DNA of 64,000 nt from Clostridia bacterium (GCA_018433675.1 JAHDQS010000029.1:1-64000), one strand, 5' to 3'; shown: positions 37,495 through 46,008, counted from the stretch's first letter. Numbers and translations: made by a program. The notes: a model not told the origin generated them from the letters alone.

Positions 37495-37502
37495 GAGGAG
37501 CA

Positions 37503-38117
37503 ATGAAGGATTATTCGGAAATCAATGAATTACAACTTGATGCCTTAAAGGAGATAAGCAATATCGGCGCAGGGAATGCTGCTACCTCTCTTTCGCAAAT
37601 GATAGGACGTCCCATTAACATGTCTGTTCCCCGTGCCAGAATCGCACCCTTTTCAGAGATAGCGGATTATGTAGGGGGTGCCGATAAGGTTACGGCGGGA
37701 GGCTATCTGCGTGTTGATGGCGATATGCCTATGGGAATGCTTTTTATGATAGAAACGGAACAGGCTTTTTATTTCCTGGACATATTATTCGGCAATGCCC
37801 CGGGAACCAGTGATAGTTGGACAGAAATGCACTGTTCCGCCTTTAAAGAAATAGTAAACATTTTATCCGGATCATATTTGAATGCCTTGGCGGTGTTTAC
37901 CAATAATGTGTATTCTCCGTCTGTCCCGGCAATGGCTGTTGATATGACCGGGGCAATTTTAGGAGAGGTTCTGCAGACTGTAGGAGAGATTAGCGATTAT
38001 GCTCTTATTCTGGAAAACGTTTTCATAGAAAAAGAAAAAGAGATTACCGGGCAGCTGTTTCTTTTACCCGAGCCAAAAACGTTAGAATCGTTATTAAAGG
38101 CACTAGGAGTGTTATAA
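37503..38117 (+). CDS. cheC: CheY-P phosphatase CheC
   Basis: Phosphatase that dephosphorylates CheY-P and is stimulated by CheD. The 204-residue protein has two phosphatase signatures, 'EISNIGAGNAATSL' (about 13-26) and 'EIVNILSGSYLNAL' (about 116-129), both with the Glu/Asn pair, so the enzyme should be active. Its stop and the cheD start share one A (TAATG). Confidence 0.95.
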   Translation: MKDYSEINELQLDALKEISNIGAGNAATSLSQMIGRPINMSVPRARIAPFSEIADYVGGADKVTAGGYLRVDGDMPMGMLFMIETEQAFYFLDILFGNAPGTSDSWTEMHCSAFKEIVNILSGSYLNALAVFTNNVYSPSVPAMAVDMTGAILGEVLQTVGEISDYALILENVFIEKEKEITGQLFLLPEPKTLESLLKALGVL

Positions 38118-38605
38118 TGTCAAAAGAGATCATTAAGGTAGGAATGGCTGCTTTCAATATAGCTACGGCGCCGGCAAGTCTTGTCACAATTGGACTGGGT
38201 TCCTGTGTAGGAGTCTGCCTCTGGGATTCAGCAAAAAAGATTGGTGGACTTGTTCACATCATGTTGCCGGATAGCACCCAAGCCAGAAATGTCACCAATA
38301 AAGCCAAGTACGCCGATACGGGGATTGCCCTGCTGGTGGAAGAGATGATTAAAAAGGGTACAACCTCATCCAGGCTCACGGCGAAAATAGCCGGAGGTGC
38401 GCAAATGTTCAATTTTCCCGGTTCAACAAGTGTTATTAGAATCGGTGAGAGGAATATTGAGGCTGTCAGAATGTGCCTAAAAAGGTTGAACATTAGGATC
38501 TTAGCTGAAGAGGTTGGGGGAAGTTGTGGCAGGACGATAGAGTTTTTTACTGTTGATGGATTGCTGCATATAAAGACTATTAACCAAGGTGAAAAAACAG
38601 TCTAA
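38117..38605 (+). CDS. cheD: Chemoreceptor glutamine deamidase CheD
   Basis: Deamidates receptor Gln residues and acts with CheC. The 162-residue protein has the catalytic Cys30 ('GSCVGVCLWD') and His47 ('GLVHIMLPD'). Together with CheC and FliY it forms the B. subtilis-type adaptation and dephosphorylation system. ATG 38117 shares one base with the cheC stop. Confidence 0.95.
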   Translation: MSKEIIKVGMAAFNIATAPASLVTIGLGSCVGVCLWDSAKKIGGLVHIMLPDSTQARNVTNKAKYADTGIALLVEEMIKKGTTSSRLTAKIAGGAQMFNFPGSTSVIRIGERNIEAVRMCLKRLNIRILAEEVGGSCGRTIEFFTVDGLLHIKTINQGEKTV

Positions 38606-38621
38606 ACAGGGAGCTGGGTTA

Positions 38622-39386
38622 ATGCTGAAAGATCCACATGAGCTCTGGGGAAAATACGTTGAGGATAGAAACCCGGAGATCAAAGAGAAACTGATAATAT
38701 ATTATGTCGTTCTAGTAAAAAGAATTGCCAATAAAATTTCCTATTATCTTCCTGAACACTTTTCGAAGGAGGATTTGAATAGTTATGGCATATTTGGTTT
38801 GATAGATGCCATTGAAAGATTTAACCCAGCGCTGGGAATAAAGTTTGTTAGCTTTGCTTCAAAAAGAATACGGGGCGCCATGATCGACGGGATAAGAAAG
38901 GAGGATTGGGTTCCTGTAAACGTCAGAAAAAAAGCCCGAGAGATTGAGCAGGCCTATCAGAAATTGGAGATGCTTAAGGAAGGCAATATTTCCGATGAAG
39001 AGATAGCGAAAGAGCTAAATATTTCATTGCCCGAACTTTCGCGCTGGTTTAAGAGCATCCAATATGTCAACATACTTTCGCTCCACGAACCGTTAGACGA
39101 AGAGGGAGCAAGCGTATTGGCTGATAATGTTCAAGACAGGATTAGCCCAAATCCTGAGGACTTAATAGAAAAAAAAGAAATAATAGCTATTTTAACTAAA
39201 GCGATAAATGAGCTTCCTGAAAAAGAAAAAAATGTGGTAAGCTTATATTATTACAACGACCGTTCAAATAAAGAAATAGCCGAAATACTGGAATTATCGG
39301 ATTCAAGAATATCTCAGCTGCACACTAAAGCCATCCTACGCTTGCGTGGTAAACTGTCCAGAATAAAAAAAGAAGGTTTAAAATGA
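38622..39386 (+). CDS. sigD: RNA polymerase sigma factor SigD/FliA
   Basis: Flagellar sigma-28, directing late flagellar, motor and chemotaxis genes. The 254-residue protein has sigma regions 2 ('FGLIDAIERFNPALGIKF', then 'SFASKRIRGAMIDGIRKEDWVP'), 3 and 4 (helix-turn-helix 'NKEIAEILELSDSRISQLHTKA'). I chose ATG 38622 behind GGGAG (38609-38613), so that it does not overlap cheD; a GTG 33 nt earlier would. Its anti-sigma FlgM is not in the window. Confidence 0.95.
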   Translation: MLKDPHELWGKYVEDRNPEIKEKLIIYYVVLVKRIANKISYYLPEHFSKEDLNSYGIFGLIDAIERFNPALGIKFVSFASKRIRGAMIDGIRKEDWVPVNVRKKAREIEQAYQKLEMLKEGNISDEEIAKELNISLPELSRWFKSIQYVNILSLHEPLDEEGASVLADNVQDRISPNPEDLIEKKEIIAILTKAINELPEKEKNVVSLYYYNDRSNKEIAEILELSDSRISQLHTKAILRLRGKLSRIKKEGLK

Positions 39387-39402
39387 AAGGGGGTGGGTGA
39401 AA

Positions 39403-41010
39403 ATGGCAAGTGAAATAATCCAAGACACGCAAAAAAAGTACCTATTAACTATTATTGGCGATGATATTCTACTCAAAGTTGAAAGGGTTTTTGATCTTTT
39501 GTACCCTCTTAAGCTGGAGACGTTATATTTTGATTTACAACGAAGGAAAATTAAATTTAACAAAGAACAGGTTGCCGCATATTTTGAAGAAGCAAACGGA
39601 AATTTTGAAAAAATTGCCCAAAGAGAAGAAAATACTGTCATTTCAACGGTATTTCAGGTAAAGGTTACAAAAGATAAAATGAAAGCATATTTATTAGTTA
39701 ATCCTATGATTAATGGCAGTTTGGGTGGTAGAGATGAAATTGAGGAGACACTGCGTCAGAATAACATTACAAAAGGAATCATGAACGAACTGTTTTCAAC
39801 AATCATTACTAAGCAAGACAGTTATTATGAGTGGTTGATTGCCGAAGGTGTAGATAAAACAAACGGGGAAAATGCCCAATTGAAATATTGTTTTGATACT
39901 CAGGAGGTGGGCATTAAACCGATCGAACTGGAGGACGGTTCAGTCGACTTCTATAATTTAGGGCTCATACAGGTCGTAGAATCAGGAAGCGTTTTGGTTG
40001 AGAAAATACCTCCTACGTCCGGTACTGATGGACATAATGTCCATGGAGAGCCTATCAAGGCGTCTCCCGGTAAAGATGTCCGTTTGCCTGCGGGGAAAAA
40101 CACAAAAGCTTCCGATGATGATATGAAACTGCTTGCCACTAGCTCCGGGCACATTAGCATAAACGGGAAAAAAGTTAGCATTCATAAGTCTTATGAAGTA
40201 AAGAGCGATGTTGATTTTAATGTCGGAAATATCAACTTTCCCGGAAATGTTATCGTACAGGGCAGTGTAAAAAACGGATTTGTTGTAAATGCGGAAGGTG
40301 ATGTAGAAATTAACGGAACCTTGGCCGGTACCGTCACAGCGGGAGGAAACATTGTTGTCAAGAAGGGTATCGTCAGAGGAAAAGCCTTTGCCGACGGTTC
40401 GGTGTATACCAGGAATATTGAGAACAGTACTGTAGAAAGCAAGTCTTCTATCATGTCCAAAGAAGCTATCATGCACAGCAATATTAAGGCTGTTAAATCG
40501 GTAAAACTTGACGGAAAAAAAGGTTTACTGGTTGGTGGTTCCTGTTGTGCAGGTGAAGAGATACATGCAAAAAATATTGGTTCCGGATTGGGTACGAATA
40601 CTTTGTTAGAGGTAGGTATACGGCCAGAGGTTCGCGAGGAATATAAAGAGATGGTTGTAAAATTAAAGGAAATGGAAGCTGAATGCGAAAAGAATGAGAA
40701 AATTATCAGGACTATTAACGAATATAAAAAAAGAGACGGACAATTAGATGCTAAGAAGAATCAGCTTTTCATAAAATTATGCGGTCAGTACGCTAACCAA
40801 AAAAAAGAGATTGAGATAATGAAAAATAGGCAGGAAGAGCTGGAGTTGGTTTTTAAAGAAATGAAAGTAGCGAGAATATGTGTAGAAAAAACCATTTATC
40901 CTGGTGTACAAATACATATGGGCAAAGCAAGTCTGTTTGTTAAAGAGGAAAATAGTAATGTTATCTATGTTCTTGATAGGATGGATATTAAGCATATGCC
41001 CTTAAGATAG
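39403..41010 (+). CDS. FapA/DUF342-family protein
   Basis: The 535-residue protein belongs to the DUF342 (FapA) family. The N-terminal half has the conserved 'ANGENAQLKY' and 'SVLVEKIPPTSGTDGHNVHGE' region (about 155-215), followed by a repetitive beta-solenoid of short Gly/Val/Asn-rich turns (about 265-385) and a C-terminal coiled coil (about 410-490). FapA is linked to polar flagellar regulation in Vibrio; its function in Firmicutes is unknown. It lies just behind sigD, where B. subtilis has ylxL. ATG 39403 follows AAAGGGGG. Confidence 0.85.
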   Translation: MASEIIQDTQKKYLLTIIGDDILLKVERVFDLLYPLKLETLYFDLQRRKIKFNKEQVAAYFEEANGNFEKIAQREENTVISTVFQVKVTKDKMKAYLLVNPMINGSLGGRDEIEETLRQNNITKGIMNELFSTIITKQDSYYEWLIAEGVDKTNGENAQLKYCFDTQEVGIKPIELEDGSVDFYNLGLIQVVESGSVLVEKIPPTSGTDGHNVHGEPIKASPGKDVRLPAGKNTKASDDDMKLLATSSGHISINGKKVSIHKSYEVKSDVDFNVGNINFPGNVIVQGSVKNGFVVNAEGDVEINGTLAGTVTAGGNIVVKKGIVRGKAFADGSVYTRNIENSTVESKSSIMSKEAIMHSNIKAVKSVKLDGKKGLLVGGSCCAGEEIHAKNIGSGLGTNTLLEVGIRPEVREEYKEMVVKLKEMEAECEKNEKIIRTINEYKKRDGQLDAKKNQLFIKLCGQYANQKKEIEIMKNRQEELELVFKEMKVARICVEKTIYPGVQIHMGKASLFVKEENSNVIYVLDRMDIKHMPLR

Positions 41011-41028
41011 CGGGAAGGAGGGAAGCTT

Positions 41029-41364
41029 ATGACGATTAATCCGGTAGACATGCAGGTTGTTTTGCCTAAAACGGAACAGGTCAACAAAATACAACGTGGT
41101 TTGCAGCAGCAGCAACAAACGCAGCAAAAGATTCAAGAACAAATTATCCAACAAGATATCAAAAGACGTGAACAAGCTATAAACGAAATGGAAAACCTAA
41201 AAGAAAAAAGAATAAAAGACGAAGAAAAGGAAAAAGGACAGCAAAAAAAACATGATAAAAGAGAAATGCATGAGAATGACAAGAGAAAACTTGCAGAAGT
41301 TAAGAAAGAAGACAGAAACAGCGAGAAAAGTTTAAGCGGACATAGGCTGGATATTAGAATATAA
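41029..41364 (+). CDS. Small charged coiled-coil protein of the fla/che operon, unknown
   Basis: I do not recognise a named family. The 111-residue protein opens with a conserved-looking hydrophobic start (TINPVDMQVVLPKTE), then a long Gln-rich (about 20-45) and Lys/Glu/Asp-rich (about 48-100) predicted coiled coil, and ends in the short motif 'GHRLDIRI'. No membrane segment or signal. ATG 41029 has GGGAAGGAGGGAAGCTT upstream, a strong site. It lies 18 nt after the FapA gene and 28 nt before the SwrB-like gene, so it is part of the operon. Confidence 0.72.
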   Translation: MTINPVDMQVVLPKTEQVNKIQRGLQQQQQTQQKIQEQIIQQDIKRREQAINEMENLKEKRIKDEEKEKGQQKKHDKREMHENDKRKLAEVKKEDRNSEKSLSGHRLDIRI

Positions 41365-41392
41365 GAGTTTAGCAGCAACGAGGTGGAATAAT

Positions 41393-41839
41393 GTGGCGTT
41401 TGTAAACGGTTTAATATGCATGATTAATGTAGTTATCCTTTTCATGGTGATAGGTAATGTCAGAGAAATACAAAATGGTATTCAGCATGATGAAAAAGTA
41501 AAAAGTGATATTAAAGCTCTTTTAAAAGAAAATACAGATTTGGCAACTGCAATTATTGATGAACTAGAAAATAAAATTACTGTTGCGGAGGGTTTTAAGG
41601 AATATTTAGATAGTAAAGAACAAGCTGCAAAAGAGGAATCGGCATTGGTTGAAGAAAAATTAAAGCCGCCATTAGAAGGAACAGCAGCACGGATTATCCA
41701 TTTGAAGGAGTCAGGTTTATCAAATGAGGATATTGCTGAAAAATTAGGTGTTTCACAAGGTGAAATAGACTTACAAATCAAACTTCAAAACAAAAAGGAC
41801 CGAGAATTGAAAAAAGAAGATGTTGTAGGTAGACAATAA
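41393..41839 (+). CDS. SwrB-like membrane protein (YlxL position)
   Basis: The 148-residue protein has an N-terminal membrane helix (about 3-21), a coiled-coil region (about 25-85) and a C-terminal helix-turn-helix-like segment 'LKESGLSNEDIAEKLGVSQGE' (about 103-123). This matches the layout of SwrB (YlxL), which activates the flagellar export gate in B. subtilis and lies between sigD and rpsB. Overall similarity is only architectural as far as I can see. GTG 41393 follows GAGGTGG. It closes the fla/che operon. Confidence 0.7.
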   Translation: MAFVNGLICMINVVILFMVIGNVREIQNGIQHDEKVKSDIKALLKENTDLATAIIDELENKITVAEGFKEYLDSKEQAAKEESALVEEKLKPPLEGTAARIIHLKESGLSNEDIAEKLGVSQGEIDLQIKLQNKKDRELKKEDVVGRQ

Positions 41840-41870
41840 AACTCCCTGTAGGAATATGGGGAGTTTTATT
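41838..41870 (+). terminator. Terminator at the end of the fla/che operon
   Basis: A 9-bp stem (AAAACTCCC, 41838-41846, with GGGAGTTTT, 41859-41867) over a 12-nt loop is followed by a T-rich tail (41864-41870). The left arm overlaps the stop codon of the SwrB-like gene. Confidence 0.85.
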
Positions 41871-41898
41871 GTGAATAACACATGCAGAAATATATTAT

Positions 41899-41928
41899 TT
41901 GTATAATGTAGGGAACTTGTGGTATAAT
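41899..41928 (+). promoter_or_regulatory. Extended -10 promoter for rpsB-tsf
   Basis: A perfect TATAAT (41923-41928) is preceded by TGG, an extended -10. The -35, TTGTAT at 41899-41904, is weak and 18 nt away. Transcription should start near 41935, leaving a leader of about 105 nt. Confidence 0.8.
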
Positions 41929-41950
41929 TTCATCTGGTAAAAAAAACGCA

Positions 41951-42008
41951 CGCTGTTGGATTTATTCTAGGGTGCCGGAAACGGTCTGGGATAAATATGA
42001 AGACAGCG
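41951..42008 (+). ncRNA. Structured leader RNA of rpsB, candidate S2 autoregulatory element
   Basis: Three stacked helices can be drawn: P1 CGCTGT (41951-41956) with ACAGCG (42003-42008); P2 TTTATTCTAG (41961-41970) with CTGGGATAAA (41986-41995), ten pairs with two G-U; P3 CCG-GAAA-CGG (41975-41984), capped by a GNRA tetraloop. No terminator-like T-run follows. A motif named Firmicutes-rpsB exists in the RNA literature; I cannot check here whether this fits its consensus. Confidence 0.7.
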
Positions 42009-42040
42009 GAGGCCAAACCAATGGGGAGGAGGTGGAAGAT

Positions 42041-42778
42041 ATGGGTGTTATATCAATGAAACAGTTACTGGAAGCAGGCGTGCATTTCGGGCATCAAACC
42101 AGACGTTGGAATCCTAAAATGGCTCCTTACATTTTTACGGAGCGTAATGGGATTTATATAATTGATTTACAAAAGACTGTGAAGAAAGTTGAAGAGGCAT
42201 ATAATTTTGTTCGCGATACAGTCTCAGAGGGAAAGCATGTCTTATTTGTAGGTACGAAAAAGCAAGCCCAGGAAACCGTGCAAGAAGAAGCTGAACGTTG
42301 TGGTATGTATTATGTCCATGTTCGCTGGCTGGGTGGAATGTTAACAAATTACCATACCATACAGAAGCGGATACAGAGATTAAAAGAGCTGGAAGCAATG
42401 AAAGAAAACGGTACCCTTGATGTTTTGCCGAAAAAAGAGGTAGCAAAGCTTTTGGCTGAAGCAGATAAGCTGGAAAGATTTTTAGGCGGAATCAAGGATA
42501 TGCCCGGTTTGCCGGGAGCGGTTTTCGTGATTGATCCGCGCAAAGAGCATATTGCTGTTGCAGAGGCAAAACGTCTAGGTATTCCTATTGTGGCGATTGT
42601 TGACACAAATTGCGATCCCGATGAAATTGATTACATTATTCCAGGTAACGATGATGCTATTCGTGCCGTAAGGCTCATCACGTCGAAAATGGCCGATGCC
42701 GTACTTGAAGCAAATCAAGGGCAGGTCGGTAATGAGAGTGATGAAGATGATGAATCCGAAGAAATTGTGGAAGAATAG
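42041..42778 (+). CDS. rpsB: 30S ribosomal protein S2
   Basis: The 245-residue S2 has the family start '[25 protein letters not shown]' region (about 3-27; motifs only), and 'FVGTKKQAQ' and 'VFVIDPRKE' later. The C-terminal tail is acidic. I chose ATG 42041, with GGGGAGGAGG at 42023-42032, over an earlier in-frame start at 41972, which lies inside the structured leader. It is followed by an attenuator-like hairpin before tsf. Confidence 0.97.
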   Translation: MGVISMKQLLEAGVHFGHQTRRWNPKMAPYIFTERNGIYIIDLQKTVKKVEEAYNFVRDTVSEGKHVLFVGTKKQAQETVQEEAERCGMYYVHVRWLGGMLTNYHTIQKRIQRLKELEAMKENGTLDVLPKKEVAKLLAEADKLERFLGGIKDMPGLPGAVFVIDPRKEHIAVAEAKRLGIPIVAIVDTNCDPDEIDYIIPGNDDAIRAVRLITSKMADAVLEANQGQVGNESDEDDESEEIVEE

Positions 42779-42787
42779 TAAACGGGG

Positions 42788-42826
42788 TGACCGTAGGGGT
42801 AATGTTGCCCACGGTCATTCTTTTTT
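42788..42826 (+). terminator. Attenuator/terminator hairpin between rpsB and tsf
   Basis: TGACCGT (42788-42794) pairs with ACGGTCA (42811-42817), with an inner GGG/CCC stem, and a T-run TTCTTTTTT (42818-42826) follows. It probably reduces, but need not abolish, read-through into tsf. Confidence 0.8.
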
Positions 42827-42866
42827 ACGCAGAAAGTGTTTTGATTATTGATAGGAGGTGTTGAAA

Positions 42867-43514
42867 ATGATCACTGCGGCAATGGTAAAGGATTTGCGTC
42901 AACGCACCGGGGCAGGAATGCTGGATTGCAAAAATGCTTTAGTTGAAAAAAATGGTGACGTAGAAAAAGCAGTTGAGTATTTACGTGAAAAAGGACTGGC
43001 GGCAGCTGCCAAAAAGGCCGGCAGAATAGCAAGCGAGGGTATTGTTGAGTCCTATATCCACGGTGGGGGTCGTATCGGAGTATTGGTTGAGGTGAACTGC
43101 GAAACTGATTTTGTGGCTAAAACTCCTGCCTTTAAGGAACTTGTAAAAAGCATTGCCATGCAAATAGCCGCATCGCGTCCGGAGTACGTTTCAAAAGAAG
43201 ATGTGCCACAGGATGTACTGGAAAAAGAAAAGGAAATATTGAAGAATCAAGCATTAAATGAAGGCAAGCCGGAAAAAGTTGTCGAAAAAATGGTAGAGGG
43301 AAGAATTGAAAAATACTATAAGCAGGCTTGTCTTCTTGAACAGGAGTATATTCGAGACACTGAAATGACCGTCAACAAGCTAATATCGGATAAAATAGCA
43401 CAAATCGGCGAGAATATTAAGGTCCGTCGCTTTGCACGTTTTGAAATGGGAGAAGGAATCGAGAAGAAGCAAGAGGATTTTGCCAGTGAGGTTATGTCTC
43501 AGATCAAAGGATAA
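42867..43514 (+). CDS. tsf: Translation elongation factor Ts
   Basis: Guanine-nucleotide exchange factor of EF-Tu. The protein has 215 residues with a UBA-like N-terminal domain ('[18 protein letters not shown]', about 8-25) and a single core half ('[14 protein letters not shown]', about 72-85). Thus it is the short form with one complete core subdomain, as in Thermus-like and many clostridial EF-Ts, rather than the ~290-residue form of B. subtilis. ATG 42867 follows AGGAGG (42853-42858). Confidence 0.96.
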   Translation: MITAAMVKDLRQRTGAGMLDCKNALVEKNGDVEKAVEYLREKGLAAAAKKAGRIASEGIVESYIHGGGRIGVLVEVNCETDFVAKTPAFKELVKSIAMQIAASRPEYVSKEDVPQDVLEKEKEILKNQALNEGKPEKVVEKMVEGRIEKYYKQACLLEQEYIRDTEMTVNKLISDKIAQIGENIKVRRFARFEMGEGIEKKQEDFASEVMSQIKG

Positions 43515-43545
43515 AAAGAGAACACTTTGTGTTCTCTTTTTATCC
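43509..43545 (+). terminator. Perfect 17-bp inverted repeat at the end of tsf
   Basis: 43509-43525 and 43529-43545 are perfect reverse complements around a TTT loop (GGATAAAAAGAGAACAC on the left). The left arm contains the tsf stop codon; T5 lies within the right arm. It is an intrinsic terminator in the + direction and, given the A5 in the left arm, also plausible on the other strand. Confidence 0.88.
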
Positions 43546-43622
43546 AAGATACTTGTTCCGAGAAAGGAAAAAAAGGTATTTTTTGATTAATGTAGAAAAC
43601 AAAAATGGAGGGATTCTTCCGT

Positions 43623-44345
43623 ATGCCTGATATTAAATATAAAAGGGTTATAATAAAAATAAGCGGTGAAGCGTTATCCGGCAATCTGGGTTATGGATTG
43701 GATCATCTGATATTGGATTCTATTGCTAGGCAGGTAAAAGAGGTATCAGATATGGGAGTCGAGGTGGCGATCGTTGTCGGAGGCGGTAATATTTGGCGCG
43801 GCATGTCCGGCAGTGAACGCGGGATGGATCGTGCTACTGCCGATTATATGGGAATGTTGGCAACTGTTATTAATGCTCTTGCCCTGCAGGATGCTTTAGA
43901 AAGCCGTGGTTCTGCCACGCGTGTTCTTTCAGCAATTGAGATGCGTCAGGTAGCGGAACCGTACATACGGCGCAGGGCTATCAGGCATCTGGAAAAAGGC
44001 AGAGTAGTGATATTTGCTGCTGGTACAGGTAATCCTTATTTTTCGACCGATACAACAGCTGCCTTGCGTGCCGCTGAAATTGAGGCAGAAATAATACTGA
44101 TGGCTAAAAAAGTTGAAGGTGTTTACGATTCTGACCCCAAGGATAATCCCCTTGCGGAAAAATTCAATGAGATTGACTACATAGACTTGCTTAATAAAGG
44201 GCTTAAGGTGATTGACTCCACTGCTGCTTCCTTGTGTATGGATAACAATATACCGCTGATTGTTTTTAGTATTATGCAGGAAGGGAATATCAGAAGAGTT
44301 TTGACAGGTGAGAAAATAGGAACATGTATAGGGGGGAATTGTTGA
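43623..44345 (+). CDS. pyrH: Uridylate kinase
   Basis: UMP kinase, giving UDP for nucleotide and cell-wall precursors. The 240-residue protein has the amino-acid-kinase fold with '[11 protein letters not shown]' (near the N-terminus) and '[13 protein letters not shown]'. I chose ATG 43623, with GGAGGGA at 43607-43613. An upstream in-frame ATG at 43605 sits on that site. The promoter is not obvious; the gap 43546-43622 has nothing else I can identify. Confidence 0.96.
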   Translation: MPDIKYKRVIIKISGEALSGNLGYGLDHLILDSIARQVKEVSDMGVEVAIVVGGGNIWRGMSGSERGMDRATADYMGMLATVINALALQDALESRGSATRVLSAIEMRQVAEPYIRRRAIRHLEKGRVVIFAAGTGNPYFSTDTTAALRAAEIEAEIILMAKKVEGVYDSDPKDNPLAEKFNEIDYIDLLNKGLKVIDSTAASLCMDNNIPLIVFSIMQEGNIRRVLTGEKIGTCIGGNC

Positions 44346-44903
44346 ATGATGAATGATCTAATTCATGAGGCAGAGGGGAAAATGAAAAAGAGCGTGGAAA
44401 TTCTCCGCAGAGATTACTCGACGATGCGAGCCGGTCGAGCCAATCCGGCAATCTTAGAGAAGATTAAAGTTGATTACTACGGAACACTGACGCCAATTAA
44501 CCAACTGGCCAACATTTCTGCACCTGAACCTAGATTATTGACTGTTCAGGCCTGGGATAAGACTGTAATGCCTGCAATTGAAAAGGAGATTATGAAATCT
44601 GACTTGGGTTTAAACCCCAACAATGACGGTAATATCATCAGAATAGCTATTCCGCAATTGACTGAGGAAAGAAGAGTTGAATTGGTTAAGGTTATCAAAA
44701 AGAAAGCAGAGGAAAATCGTGTCAGTATTCGAAATGTCAGGCGTGAGTACAACGATAAAATAAAGACAATGGAAAAGAATAAAGAATTTACTGAGGATCA
44801 GTCCAAAAAAGGGCAGGAAGAGATTCAAAAGCTAACGGATAAATACATTAAAGAAGTAGATAGTGTCTTGGAATCTAAGGAAAAAGAGATTATGGAGGTA
44901 TAA
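44346..44903 (+). CDS. frr: Ribosome recycling factor
   Basis: Splits post-termination ribosomes with EF-G. The 185-residue protein has the two-domain RRF sequence with 'TMRAGRANPAILEKIKVDYYG' features and 'ELVKVIKKKAEENRVSIRNVRR'. ATG 44346 directly follows the pyrH stop (the next codon is also ATG), with GGGGGGAATT upstream. Confidence 0.97.
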   Translation: MMNDLIHEAEGKMKKSVEILRRDYSTMRAGRANPAILEKIKVDYYGTLTPINQLANISAPEPRLLTVQAWDKTVMPAIEKEIMKSDLGLNPNNDGNIIRIAIPQLTEERRVELVKVIKKKAEENRVSIRNVRREYNDKIKTMEKNKEFTEDQSKKGQEEIQKLTDKYIKEVDSVLESKEKEIMEV

Positions 44904-44917
44904 AAACAGAGGAAGCT

Positions 44918-45133
44918 ATGTTTGATACTGAAGTGTTTTCAGGAGAGCTGGTAGAAGAGGTGATTAGAATGCTGAAGTCCGGGCATAAGAAATACAGCCT
45001 AAGATATACTAAGATGGCCGGAAAGGAGCATAATAGTAATTTTCCGTTAGAGGAAAGGGTTATCTGGATCAGAACTCAAAACGAGGAAATAGAAATAATC
45101 GCAGGCTTCTTTCAGCACCCGTTAGGCTATTGA
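44918..45133 (+). CDS. Small protein of unknown function between frr and uppS
   Basis: The 71-residue soluble protein is not one I recognise. It is mixed helix/strand with 'IRMLKSGHKKYSLRY' and a terminal aromatic 'FFQHPLGY'. Its ribosome site AGAGGA and 14-nt spacing behind frr, plus a hairpin right after it, argue that it is a real gene. There is no counterpart at this place in B. subtilis. Confidence 0.6.
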   Translation: MFDTEVFSGELVEEVIRMLKSGHKKYSLRYTKMAGKEHNSNFPLEERVIWIRTQNEEIEIIAGFFQHPLGY

Positions 45134-45142
45134 AAAATTGTT

Positions 45143-45163
45143 AACCCCCTGAATGGGGGTTTT
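45143..45163 (+). terminator. Small GC hairpin before uppS
   Basis: AACCCCC (45143-45149) pairs with GGGGGTT (45155-45161) over a 5-nt loop, followed by TTTT. A weak terminator or attenuator in front of uppS. Confidence 0.6.
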
Positions 45164-45188
45164 GTGCGTAGGGAGGTAATAAAGAGGA

Positions 45189-45971
45189 ATGATAGGTTTT
45201 TTAAAGAAGATATTCAAGAATAAAGAGCCTCAAGAAAATAACAAAAAAATACCGGATGTTATCTCCGGTACGCTTCCTGTGCATATTGCTATCATCATGG
45301 ACGGAAACGGGCGCTGGGCCAAAAGAAGAAGGCTACCGCGTACTGCCGGACATAGGGCAGGTATGGAATCCTTAAAAAGAGTGATAAAAAGCTGTACAAA
45401 ATGGGGTATTAAATATTTAACTGTGTATGCCTTTTCAACAGAAAATTGGAAAAGGCCTCAGGACGAAATTGACGGATTAATGAACCTTTTAGTTGAGTAT
45501 ATTAGCAAGGAACTCAACGAAATGCATCAAAACGGTGTTAGGGTACGTGCTATCGGTAATATTGAGGCGCTGGCACAAACGGCCAGACAAAGTTTGGAAA
45601 AAGCCGAGAAAACTACCGCAAATAATGATAAGATATACTTACAAATAGCTATAAATTATGGTGGGAGAAATGAAATAGTAAACATGGTAAAGTCTGTTTT
45701 GGATGACGTATCTCAGGGAATAATAAGCAGTGAATGTATTGACGAGAAGTTAATCGCCCAATATCTTTATACATCCGGGATTCCTGATCCCGATTTGCTC
45801 ATTCGTCCATCCGGTGAACTTAGGTTAAGTAATTTCCTATTGTGGCAGTCTGCTTATGCTGAATTGGTGTTTGATAATATTCTTTGGCCTGATTATTCCG
45901 AGCAGGACCTATATAGGGCTATCTGCGCTTTCCAGAAACGGAGTCGCAGGTTTGGAGCTGTGTCGGATTGA
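45189..45971 (+). CDS. uppS: Isoprenyl transferase, undecaprenyl diphosphate synthase
   Basis: Makes C55 undecaprenyl diphosphate for peptidoglycan. The 260-residue cis-prenyltransferase has catalytic Asp38 in 'IIMDGNGRWA', 'TVYAFSTENW' and 'LLIRPSGELRLSNFLLWQ' features. ATG 45189 follows GGGAGG. Confidence 0.96.
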   Translation: MIGFLKKIFKNKEPQENNKKIPDVISGTLPVHIAIIMDGNGRWAKRRRLPRTAGHRAGMESLKRVIKSCTKWGIKYLTVYAFSTENWKRPQDEIDGLMNLLVEYISKELNEMHQNGVRVRAIGNIEALAQTARQSLEKAEKTTANNDKIYLQIAINYGGRNEIVNMVKSVLDDVSQGIISSECIDEKLIAQYLYTSGIPDPDLLIRPSGELRLSNFLLWQSAYAELVFDNILWPDYSEQDLYRAICAFQKRSRRFGAVSD

Positions 45972-46008
45972 AAAGTGACAATAATAATAAAACAAGTTGG
46001 TGTCGAAT

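Noticed and set aside
41972-42040. N-terminal extension of S2 from 41972
   Set aside because: It would translate the structured leader, is not part of the S2 family, and the ATG at 42041 has a strong ribosome site.
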